From Ornithodoros turicata (lineage: Eukaryota > Arthropoda > Arachnida > Ixodida > Argasidae), in the NCBI RefSeq assembly GCF_037126465.1, contig NC_088206.1, positions 34,292,573 to 34,356,572 on the forward strand: DNA of 64,000 nucleotides, given 5' to 3'. The position numbers were made by a program, and so were the translations under genes. Shown here one piece after another: positions 33,029 to 42,504 of the stretch. A model generated the notes under the pieces. It did not search any database and was not told the origin of the DNA. It saw nothing but the letters and a program-made list of their open reading frames with translations. The stretch's first letter is position 1; the number at the start of each line of letters is the position of its first letter.

Positions 33029-33818
33029 CAGGGGTCAGAGCCGGTATTGTTTTCGGTCCGGTCCGGGTTCGGGTTAAGGCATATATTGGTTCGGTTCGGG
33101 TTTAGCTCCGCTGAACCGAAATTATCAGTTTGAGCCGGTTCAGGTATCTCGGTTCGGTTCGGGTTCGGCTTAGGGAGACCCCCCCCCCCCCAACACACAC
33201 ACACACACAGACAAACAAAAATCGGTCAGCGGTCGGGACATTTACAGGGATTCGAACCGTTACTTTTTCGGTCCCGGTTTAATCGTTTCATGGGCAGTAT
33301 ATTTTGCTACATGAAAGCGAGCTTACGCTCACCGACACGGTTGTAAGACAAAGGTGTGAGATAACTGTTTCAGGTGAAAAAGCTTTCAGGAAAGCATGTG
33401 AAAACACAAGACAAGTAATAAACGCATTTATTATTTACCTGATATTTTACTGTATTGTACTCTCGTGGCCGTCTCCTGAAAACGAAAAGCGAAGTGCTGG
33501 AATCTTTTTGGCAGAACCCGGTCAGCGCCCTATTTTGCTGCGGTAAAAAACTGGCAGTTCAGTCACAAACTTTTACTCGCATCTGGCATCGTACAAAAAA
33601 ATTAATAAACAATCAAAAAAAGGTCGGTCACTAGTACAATTATTTCACCTCTGAACCAATTCCCGAACCGGTAACCGTATGATTTTTTTTGGTTCAGTTC
33701 CGGTTCGGTTCAGGACATGCAAAAAAAAATTGTTCGGGTTCGGTTCGGTTCTGGTTCGTCAGAAAATAACGGTTTCTCCCGGTTTTCCGTTCAGGTTCAG
33801 TTCGGGTTCCGATCCCTG
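33029..33818. mobile_element. hAT-like non-autonomous element (790 bp)
   Basis: Starts CAGGGGTCAGAGCC and ends (minus strand) CAGGGATCGGAACC. Flanks GTTATGAG (33,021-33,028) and GTCATGAG (33,819-33,826) match at seven of eight bases, an 8-bp duplication. Subterminal arrays of GGTTCGGTTCGGG fill both ends. A poly-C run plus (AC)n lies at 33,181-33,209. No transposase. Confidence 0.8.
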
Positions 33819-33826
33819 GTCATGAG

Positions 33827-34719
33827 ATTATGCAGGAAATTCGTGGATTTAATGCGGCAGAATCGCAGCTTAAATTTACCGACAGGAAGTATCGATGAGG
33901 TACACCCGGAAGTGCTTGTCGTTTTCCCTAGAGTGGCATCACGTGAAAATAGTGTCTGTCGAGAGAAGTGTGCCCTAAGCAGATAGAGCCATGTTAGTAG
34001 GAATGGAACAGGAGACCTGGAAACCAAAATTATTTCGCTTGGAAAAGTTCAACCAGCTGGGCGTCCAAGGTACACCGGCCCCCAAACTTGCTTTTCTGGC
34101 CTTGCTTTGACAAGCTCCCTGAGAAAATGCTTTGTGTTGACCCAGTCTAGCTCGACGGCAGGTACCCTGAATTCATTTTAAATAATTGGAATGGAATTTG
34201 GGTTTTAAATAAATATCGCGAAAATAAATTTAGAATACCGAAAACGGACATGTACGTAAAGCAAAAATAAGAACGGGGTGTTGCCAAATTTCTTGTAATT
34301 TGTGCGATTATCAGTGCGTGCCAGATTTTGCATGTGACATACTTGTCTGAAATCGTCGGTTCGTGGTTCTTCAGCCCGTGTCTGAATTGTGGCCATCCAA
34401 AGTGTTGTACCAAGATTATTTTGAAAAATGCTAGGCTGTATGCCACTATACCACTCAAGGTACGCGATATTGCCTCAACTGATGATTTCATAAATCAGAA
34501 ACTGCGAGATTGCGATTTCAGACAAGTTGTCGCATGCAGTACGCCTGAAAGCGGGAGGAGCTGAGGTAGTTGTTACAATCTTCATCTCACGTTAGTGGGC
34601 CTCGTCACGCCATAGGGGGATAGTGCGTCCTGGGCCGACCTTGGTGTCCACATTTGTCAGAAGAACACCAAGAAAAGTAACAGCAGACGACCCTAGAGTA
34701 GGAGCCACTACCCGGCAGT
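33827..34719. other. unassigned intergenic DNA
   Basis: No recognisable gene or element. Ends where the segmental duplication starts. Confidence 0.35.
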
Positions 34720-35838
34720 CGGGTGTACCCTGTTACCCACTCTTAATAATAAAACTTTTGAAATCCACGCTAAGAAATCCACCCTTCAAATTCCAATCCT
34801 TTGAAATCCAAGCTGTCAAAATAAATCACAATGGGTCTATGCAGTCCAGTGTTAAGCATGGTTTCACGTGAGAGAATCAGTGTTTAAGAGGGTCACACTC
34901 CACAATAACGAGTCTTTATGCAATTATGTGTCGTATTCAGCATGTATCTCTCAATTATTCATTAATTTAATTAAGTTACAGGCGTAAATAACTACGCGTA
35001 TGAATACTAGGAAAACAACGCTTCAGCCGCTTCAGCGGTTCGGCTACCATTGAGGACGAGGCTATTTGAGAAAATGGAGTGTCGACGGAGCCGTATGGTG
35101 TTGCGGGATGTGCTGCATAAAAAGGATAATCACTGCAAGCTCTAATAAAGCATATGTTTCTTCTGCCGATTTCGTCTGGTATTTATTTTTCATACGTGTA
35201 ACGACTTGGTGTGCTAACACGCGCGTGCAACTCATGAAGGAATTCATGGGTGAAGTGACATCGATGCAGTCGTAGCTGTTTTGGACAGGAAATCGGGTAG
35301 CGAAAAATGTCCAGGATGAGCAACATATAAAACTTACCGCAAAACTGCTGTGTCGACCATTTGTCATGACGGTAATCACGTAAACATCATGTAAACGTCT
35401 CTTGCGTTCCGCGGCCTCAGCCTACGAAGAACCGCTAATGTTATGCTTGATAAGAGCCGCGAAACGTGGTTCAGCAAGGTAAAACTGTGCTGGGAACCGT
35501 CACATGAGGGAGGTGTTTAATTAAATCACAGTGAAAGATAGCAAAGGACTGTTACTGGTCATGTAGACAGCACATCCCGTTCACCAACATATCAATGGAT
35601 TGTATAAATAGTCTTCCTCCCGTCTATACCGAGCAATGTTGACCCAGATCTTGGTTTTTGGATGCGACAAAACACTTCTCGCCAAGATGGTGCACTGTGA
35701 CTCATGGACTGTGACTCAATGGGGCATTTACAGCTCAGTGTCATTACCATCTGAGGCAAGTTGACTCTCTCAGATACTGTCACTGCAGTGCTGTAGAAGA
35801 CCCGGAGTATATTCTGTGTCATTGCCCACACTACTAAG

Positions 35839-36673
35839 CATAGGCGTCAACTGCGGGGGGCACAGGGGCCCATGCCCCCCCCCCCCGGAACATGAACTGG
35901 GGGGGGGGGGGTCGCCGGAAAGTCCCGCTAAGAGACTAACACCAACCTTTGGGGCTCAGGGCGCGCCCGGGTCAAAGGAGCAAAGAGGCACCAACCCCAA
36001 AAATGCATCTTGCAATTTGTAAAATATGTATCCGCCCACCATACTCATTATCACAGTAGAAGGTGAGGCGAAGAAACACAGGGGATGACACAACACATTG
36101 CCTAAATTCCGCCCAGAGCGATCAGATCAATGAAATAAAGCAGTCGAAAAGGTACCAGCAGCTGCCAGTGAGGTGTAACGGTAGGATCTTCGGAACGCAT
36201 ATCCGTTGGGAGCGGGTTCAACTCCCGCTGCTCCATTTCATTCACCATATTCATTATATTGCGCGCATTTCGGGTCAAACACCGAGGATTCAATGCATTT
36301 TGTTCCTTTTGCACTCAGTTTTCAAAGGCGTAATGCCTTCAGTTGTGCACATGTTCACTGTTTACGTTCTCTGTTTTTTTTTGTTTTTTTTTTTCTGTTC
36401 TTCCTTTCTCTTATTTATATACCAGTTCTGCATACATCATAGGATCCCGCCAGAGTGTGTGATTCTTCAGCATTAGTTTTGTGTTCTTCATTTTTCTTTT
36501 CCTTTTCTTTCCTTCTTTTTGTTTTCTTTTGTGTTCTGCTTTTCTTTGCCTTTTTGTCTTCCCCCTTTCACTTTTTTTTAATAACAAGCAGACATCCATC
36601 TGGCTCACCTTTCCTTTATTTTGTTTTCTTAATATCCCCCCCCCCCCGTGAAAATGAAAACTCCCCGCCTCTG
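35839..36673. mobile_element. hAT-like non-autonomous element (835 bp)
   Basis: Starts CATAGGCG and ends CGCCTCTG. Flanks CTACTAAG (35,831-35,838) and CTACCAAG (36,674-36,681) form an 8-bp duplication. Copy B of the segmental duplication has the empty site CACTACCAAGCTTT near 59,938, which proves insertion after or around the duplication. It contains long C and G homopolymers (35,874-35,910), T/C-rich tracts and an older tRNA-like SINE head. Confidence 0.85.
36165..36234 (+). mobile_element. tRNA-like SINE head inside hAT-like element
   Basis: GTGTAACGGTAGGA followed by GGGTTCAACTCCCGC has A- and B-box-like motifs with tRNA-like spacing, and AGCGGG/CCCGCT can pair as a T-arm. The sequence does not close as a full tRNA cloverleaf, so a SINE head is more likely than a tRNA gene. 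Confidence 0.5.
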
Positions 36674-36946
36674 CTACCAAGCTTTCAAGACTGCCATTTT
36701 CAGATAAAATTGCTTGGCTTATGGCTAAATTGAGCCCACGAATGCCTGCTCTCAAAGCTCTTTTTGCAATTTTGGAGTCCATGGGACATTATTTCCTTCC
36801 TCACATCAGAAGCAGCTATGGGGTAGAGTATCGCCCCAGGCAATGAAACTCCCTGTCCATCTCAAAATAAAGTTGATGAACAACATCTGCAACTTCTGCG
36901 AGGTGGTTTAAACCACTCTTATAACTACATGTTATATAAACAAAGG

Positions 36947-37104
36947 ACAGAAACCGACACTGAAGATTTTTGTTTAAGTTTAATTTGTAGAAGCTTTCGC
37001 GTGGAGGACCACACTTCCTCAGGTCCTACCTGAAAAAGAGTGGACCTCCACGCGGAAGCTTGTACAAATTAAACTTAAACAATAATCTTCAGTGTCGGTT
37101 TCTG
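36947..37104. repeat. inverted pair of ribozyme-bearing tails (copy A)
   Basis: CAGAAACCGACACTGAAGAT at the left is mirrored by TCTTCAGTGTCGGTTTCTG at the right. Each half contains the tail TTTAAGTTTAATTTGTA and a hammerhead block. On the minus strand the left half keeps CTGAGGA, stem II GTGTGG-TCCT-CCACGC and GAAA. The plus-strand half has a mutated core (CTGAAAA). Two Penelope-type terminal fragments therefore meet head to head. Copy B (60,213-60,331) has lost the middle. Confidence 0.65.
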
Positions 37105-37500
37105 TATTTTGTTTATGTGATCTACAGGACTTGTCTCAACTCTTCGTATACACTTTAACTACATGTTATGTGTAACCTAGGAATGCTGGTATGTGGCTGG
37201 AGCGGCTAGTTTGCCACAGTACCACAAATAGGAACACAAATGGCTGATAAATCTGCTGCAAAATGTGGGCCAAGACGATGAACACTTGGAATCATCACAG
37301 CTTTTAGTACCATGCAGAGGAAGATAGAGTAGAGTACCCTCAAATTTTGTACTACTTTTTCTGAATTACTCGTAATTATGCTGCAGCTACATAGGTAGCA
37401 GTTCAAATGCTACTCACAATTGCCAAAACTTCATGCTAGCACTCCATTCTTTTTACAAACTTTGGTTTGTGATGTGATGAATGTTTCGGTGACTTCCATA

Positions 37501-37688
37501 GGCCGGTTTCACCAACTCTGGTTAACTGAACCAATATCAAGGGTTGCCAATTCTTGAACTTAACAGACACTTTTTTTTTTCCATCGGTGATGAGGGGAAT
37601 ATTTCAGTAATAACTCATTTAGTGAAGCAGATAGTTTAATGACCGTTCATCTTAGTTCAGATGCTGAAAAGGTTGGTGAAACTGGGTC
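37501..37688. mobile_element. GGCCxGTTTCACCAAC MITE (copy A)
   Basis: Left end GGCCGGTTTCACCAAC and right end GTTGGTGAAACTGGGTC are inverted repeats, and inner GGTTAACTGAACC pairs weakly. The same element is at 60,729-60,916, where the start is GGCCCGG. Such ends recall Harbinger-type MITEs; the target duplication is unclear. Confidence 0.65.
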
Positions 37689-38548
37689 ATTATGTAGCCT
37701 TTGTGTTCTGGTGCTGCGCAATGGTTTTTCGAGGGATTCAAACTACAAAAAAGGTTAATAATAAAAAAATTTATTGGCATACCTACCTACATTCATGTCC
37801 CGAACAGCACGTAAGAAACACAACATAATATAAATGTCATCATGACATTGGTAGACAGACTGATACCGAAACAAATCGGAAGGGGAGGGCTGGGATCCAC
37901 GAATGGGCACTTGTTCGCTGCCTCCACTTGAAAGAAAAGTAGGACTGAAAGTCACGTGCTCTCTCAGAGACCACCATAATCCCCTCAAGAACGTGCCTTT
38001 TAGACGCGAACTCGTCCCCCCTAGCTTTGAGCGTAGCTCAGCTGTACCAAATTGGTGGCTCTGTTGAACAGTGCGATGTCATTTGTTTTTATGATGAACA
38101 GTATGATGTCATTTGTACCGTTTCTAAGGCACTTTGTACATGGGTTTTGTATGCCAGCAGCGTGCTGTCTGCGAAAGGTATTTTTCGTGTCCACTTCAAG
38201 AAGACAATTTTTTAAGAGGCTTAGAGGATGCGTAACTACTGTGTGATTTCCACTGAATATCCCAAGAGAGGTGTGCACCTAAATACCTGAAACCCTCAAC
38301 TCAATTAATTGTAGGATCAAAATTACGTGGGAATATATTGAGGTTTGTCTTGTTCACAAAAGATATCATTGCACACTCTGCAAAGTTCATCGGTAGTTGC
38401 CATGGCCTACATCAATCATAGACACTGCAAACCACTCATTGAGCATAGTCAGTCCGCGGTACGCAAAGTGAAAAGCGTCATTGCCCATTGTGAACATGGC
38501 CATGCAACAATGCTTGCGGCTTCGCATTTCTCGCTAGTTTCTTTTATG

Positions 38549-39129
38549 AGATGACTAATGCTTTGCCAATTCAACACGAACATACTTTGTAACAACTACT
38601 TGGAACTTTGGAACAACTTTGCAAAGCATATGTACTCGTATGCACTTCCTTTAATTGCTTCACGAGTATTTCTCTTGTAGCATATCTCAGCAGATGCAGT
38701 ATGTCATGTAGGTAACACAATTTTGGCACAGTATTTGCTTTATATGCCCAACAAGCAGAGATATCAAATCTTTGTGCCAAAATGGTGTGCCACGTGTCCG
38801 TGTAGAGACGAGTCGCTTAGATGGAATAGGTATAGCATCTTGATGTTGAATGCAAGAAGTTAATGTTTGACAACACATGCCATGGGTTAAATAGAGCAGT
38901 ATATCATACACATCAGAAGAATGCCAACACTTCAGTGCTTTACCTTTACCTGTTATTCCAATGTTTACTCACCCGTCTATTGGAATTATATATTTCAGAA
39001 TCATTTTTGTATTACTGAATTTTAATTTGGCAATCCTTTCCCATGTCTTGTGATAGACAGGTTAGCAATGTAAGCAGTGTTTATGTGCCTCTCACAACCT
39101 GCAGCTTTATGCAAAAATACTCCAAAAGC
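38549..39129. other. unassigned intergenic DNA
   Basis: No feature supported. Confidence 0.35.
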
Positions 39130-39340
39130 CGGGAGACGACAACTAGACAATGAAGTAGAGAACTCCAACTTCACATAACAAAATAACAAGGTTTACTCAG
39201 ACGTTTCATCCGTCATGCGACGGACATCATCAGTGCCAAACTGAATGAGCGATTGCACAACCGGTCACTATTCAAGGAGATGGGAGTATTGTTCGGGGAG
39301 GGGCCACGGTTTTTGTTATAAACCGAGGGGTCACTGCATA
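39130..39340 (-). mobile_element. Penelope-like terminal fragment with hammerhead motif
   Basis: A short piece around the ribozyme at 39,191-39,241. Flanking sequence (CCGGGAGACGACAACTAGAC, GGGGCCACGGTTTTTGTTAT) is not repeated elsewhere in the window. No coding part. Confidence 0.45.
39191..39241 (-). ncRNA. hammerhead ribozyme motif
   Basis: On the minus strand: GTTTGGCA, core CTGATGA, stem II TCCGTC-GCAT-GACGGA with a T on either side, core GAAA, minimal stem III CGT, cleavage C, then TGAGTAAAC. Stem I pairs as CA/TG and GTTT/AAAC around an internal loop. All conserved core bases are present. Cleavage is untested. Confidence 0.65.
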
Positions 39341-39592
39341 TGTGCCAAGACTCTAGCAGCTTCCTGTGTCCCCATCTTTATTCTCTCTTGTTATGTTAAG
39401 TTGGTGTTTTCTACTTTTTTGTCTGCATTTTTATGTCCGAGGCTGTTTCTGTGACAAGAGGGCAAGGGTGCCGGCAACATGGCACATGTTCACAAAAATG
39501 CAGAACCAGAGAGACACACACACAAAAAAAGTATAGCATAACACAGTCCCAATCATTTTGTCGTGTCCTTTTTGATGTGTCGTCTGTTCTAC

Positions 39593-39596
<4 letters not shown>

Positions 39597-39623
<27 letters not shown>
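39597..39623. repeat. (TG)n microsatellite
   Basis: About 13 TG units. Confidence 0.95.
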
Positions 39624-39996
39624 AGTTTCTGGATTTTTAGCCCAGGAGCAGCTGCTTTAGAGGATACTGAGAACATGTGAAGCATACATTTTCTCATTCT
39701 CACATTATGCTCTAAGCAGTGTGAAATACAACCCAAAAGGAATTTAATGAGAGGCAACTTGTCATCAAGATCAGTGTGGGAACATTGCAAAGGAAAAATA
39801 ATTCTAAACCATAATGGATTCCTATCCTATTTAATGGTACAGTATCAGATGAAAGTAATCCAAATAATATTAAAGAAGTAACCGTGCAAATTATCAGTCA
39901 AACAGTGAAGCTGGCTGCAGTACACTACAATGCGTCACATGTAACAATATCAGTGAAAAAATGGCTGGGAAGCAAGCGAGCTGGTGAAGATGATGC

Positions 39997-40119
39997 ATAA
40001 TGTAAAAACTCTGAGACTAGGGAACACGAAGGGACAGACACAACACGAAGTCTCAGACTTTGAGACTTCGTGTTGTGTCTGTCCCTTCGTGTTCCCTAGT
40101 CTCGGGGTTTTTACATTAT
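39997..40119. repeat. 123-bp near-perfect hairpin
   Basis: Arms 39,997-40,055 and 40,061-40,119 (59 bp each) are reverse complements with two mismatches near CTCTGAG/CCCCGAG. They are separated by the 5-base loop GACTT. Such high identity indicates recent origin. The inner motif CACGAAGGGACAGACACAAC resembles Penelope-type tail sequence, so it may be a recently made fold-back copy. Confidence 0.9.
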
Positions 40120-40309
40120 ACAATATCAGTGTTTCCAAAACTGACACATAAACCTTAGGGAGGCCGCAATAGTCAAAGGGGGTTACACCACTTGGCGAAA
40201 AGAAAAAGCAGATGAAGTGAACGCAATATGCAACAAAACCAAGGAAACTACCACGCTACAACTGCAATATATTAAAGTTGTTTTTAAAAAATTGAAGTTA
40301 GTTCAGCGC

Positions 40310-40575
40310 ACAGATATCAGCTGTCGAACACACAGCCATCCCGAAAACTATGCCCATCTTCGTTGATGCACCCACGAATCCACAGGAAGACCGCCGAGGC
40401 TTTCCCACTCGGATTAAGTATCTGTACCTTGAACTGTGAACAGTTTGGTGTACACTCCAGAAAACGAGAACAGCTGATGGCCGATTTCATGGGCGCGGCC
40501 ATGTGAGCCGACAAGGACAGTTCAACAGAGGAGCAATTTGAACGCGAATGTGGCGCTAGTGGTAGGCGCAACCAC
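40310..40575. repeat. inverted repeat with 42,125-42,398
   Basis: The stretch including TTGATGCACCCACGAATCCA is found inverted about 1.6 kb away. In one frame the two copies encode related peptides (HPRIHRKTAEA, then KREQLMADFMGAAM here and KREQLIAASMGTAM there, then DSSTEEQF). The copy here has a stop after GAAM; the other has extra bases after EEQF. No family recognised. A transposon fragment or a duplicated exon are both possible. Confidence 0.55.
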
Positions 40576-40945
40576 TTCAAACGACGTAAAGTGACCAAAA
40601 ATGAGCAGCGAGGATGGCGAGGATGCGTGCTTGCTCATTTGTTATTATTTGGGCCTGTAATCCACATCACGGTTCAGAAAAGCTGCTAAAAATGCTGATG
40701 ACCGGCACAAGAAAAACGAGTTTGCGATGTTTTTTGACCCGTTGCGGTTCAAGCGAATATGCCTTTTTTGTGCCTCCTTCCTCTTTTTTTCTTTCTTGTG
40801 TTTTCTTTTATTGTTTTTTACTGTTGTCGGTTCGTTCCGGAGCCCTAGCTTGGAAAGCTGCTCCTGTTTAGTTTCGGTATAAATCGGAATGTGGGGGCAG
40901 GGGGAACAGTCCACCGCTCCTCGAGTTTGCACGGTGCCGGCTCTG

Positions 40946-40965
40946 CCCCCCCCCCCCCCCCCCCC
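40946..40965. repeat. poly-C tract
   Basis: About 20 consecutive C, probably imprecise in length because of sequencing. Confidence 0.9.
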
Positions 40966-41046
40966 GCCGAATTTTCCCTCGGAGGACCTCTTTGAAAATG
41001 CCGTACTTCTCAATCTCGAACTCCATGTCCCGCAGTCCTCTCCTTC

Positions 41047-41080
41047 AGGTTAGGTTAGGTTGGGTTAGGATAGGTTAGGG
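41047..41080 (+). repeat. short TTAGG-type run
   Basis: Six degenerate units (TTAGG, TTAGG, TTGGG, TTAGG, ATAGG, TTAGG). TTAGG is the ancestral arthropod telomere unit. This short diverged run is interstitial and may also be a common promoter-proximal motif. Confidence 0.75.
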
Positions 41081-42124
41081 CTCGCTCCCCCTTGCCGACT
41101 TCCGAGTTAGTGCGAGCGAGGTATCTCCATAATGGAAAATCTGAAACGGTGCACTAAAAACAAATGTCACCTCTGTGGATAATAATTTGAAGCATATAGA
41201 TGAAGGATTCATCTCATATCTAAACCGATTGCCAGCAATTCTGCTCTTTCTGTTTCTCGAAAGAAAGAAAAACAGCTTCACACAAAAAAATACATGTTAG
41301 TGAATTATGCAAATTATAATGCCAAAATACCTTGCAGATAAGGTTTTCCTCCACTCGCGTACGCGTAAGTGCGAAACTAATGTACACATAGTCCTAGTTG
41401 TTTTATTTTAAAAAATCTCTATTAAAAATGGCTACGACCACGAAGTATGCGTTTGTGGCAGCCCGTTTATTTTGTGAGTGTGTGTGTGTGTTTCAGCTTG
41501 GACAAACTTTTATAAAAAAAGTCAGGAGAGCACGTCATTTTCACAGTTGAGTTCTACGGGCGCGTATCTTTCCCAAGAGAGACTGTAATGACTAATAAGG
41601 ATGACTAATCAATTAAATTCATTAATTAACTCTAATAAGGACGTCTTGAACAAAAGCCAGATACCGATATGAAAGACTGTCCTAGTTAAAATCCACGTTT
41701 AAAAATTTTGAAACGCGTACGTGTATTAAAATATCAATCCCTGAATTTTGACATGCAAATGGGCCAAAACCGAAACCGTGACAACCACATTTGGGGTGGT
41801 GGTCTTCACGGTACGGGATACTTTTGTATGTCAATTGCGCTCGAAACTATATTGTCTTGGCTCAGAAACCGTATGTTTCTGGAACGTAGAGAGGGAAAAA
41901 GGAATCACACAACACGAATATACTTCAAGTACTCTTCTCCTTAGGGAAGCGAGGAAGCGAAAGATTTATTGACTCTACGTTGCACTGGTGTCAGCGCGCT
42001 GAGCGGTTGAGCTGGAATTGGAATTAGAATTGGAAATGAATAAAAAATAATGATAGATAATACTAAAAAGAAAACGAATGAAAAAAGCGTTATCTGAGCT
42101 GATCGAGCTCGGTTCACTCTGGAA
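41081..42124. other. unassigned DNA within inverted repeat pair
   Basis: Contains a TG run at 41,478-41,492. No gene supported. Confidence 0.35.
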
Positions 42125-42398
42125 ATTGTTGCACCGACGACTGGCGCCACGTTCGAACTTACCTAAAATTGCTCCTCTGTAGAACTGTCCTTCTCGGCTC
42201 GCATGGCCGTGCCCATGGAAGCAGCAATCAGCTGTTCTCGTTTTGTGGAGTGTGCACCAAACTGTTTGTAGTTCAAGCTACAGGTACTTAATACGAGTGG
42301 GAGAGCTTCGGCAGTCTTCCTGTGGATTCGTGGGTGCATCAACAAAGATGGGCTAGCCTTCGGATTGCCTGTGTGTGTGACAGCCGGTGTCTTTCTCC
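42125..42398. repeat. inverted partner of 40,310-40,575
   Basis: Minus-strand reading matches the plus strand of the partner from ACACACAG to the end of EEQF. Here the frame continues upstream to about 42,570 without stops, but that part is not shared. Confidence 0.55.
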
Positions 42399-42504
42399 GT
42401 CTGTTACGTCGCGAGACAACTGAGATCACCGTCTGTGCGCGCTCAGGAAGCTTGAAATCTGCCCTGATACATATACAGTAATATATACCTTCAATATACG
42501 CTGA

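Larger units (their letters stand above)
35758..36846 (+). pseudogene. LINE ORF2 C-terminal remnant, split by a hAT-like element (copy A)
   Basis: The frame at 35,758-35,838 reads RYCHCSAVEDPEYILCHCPH, the cysteine/histidine cluster found near the C terminus of I/Jockey-group ORF2 proteins. After the hAT-like insertion it resumes at 36,674 and includes KLSPRMPALKALFAILESMG up to a stop at 36,844-36,846, the usual hydrophobic tail. A stop (FR*) and a shift lie between. Copy B has the same remnant uninterrupted at 59,866-60,112. Confidence 0.55.
34720..38548. repeat. segmental duplication, copy A
   Basis: Collinear with 57,872-61,772 in the same orientation, starting at CGGGTGTACCCTGTTACCCA and ending near CATTTCTCxCTAGT. 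Without private insertions both copies are about 3.0 kb and look over nine-tenths identical by eye. Copy A alone carries the hAT-like insertion at 35,839-36,673; copy B alone carries 58,194-59,117. Shared contents are a LINE 3' remnant, a ribozyme palindrome and a Harbinger-like MITE, all older than the duplication. Confidence 0.93.

Noticed and set aside
36165..36234. second tRNA gene
   Set aside because: Only the T-arm pairs convincingly; it lies inside a hAT-like MITE and fits a SINE head better.
36411..36782. Lysine/arginine-rich ORF on the minus strand
   Set aside because: Translation of T/C-rich tracts inside a hAT-like element.
41047..41080. Telomere or chromosome end
   Set aside because: Only six imperfect TTAGG-type units, flanked on both sides by ordinary sequence.
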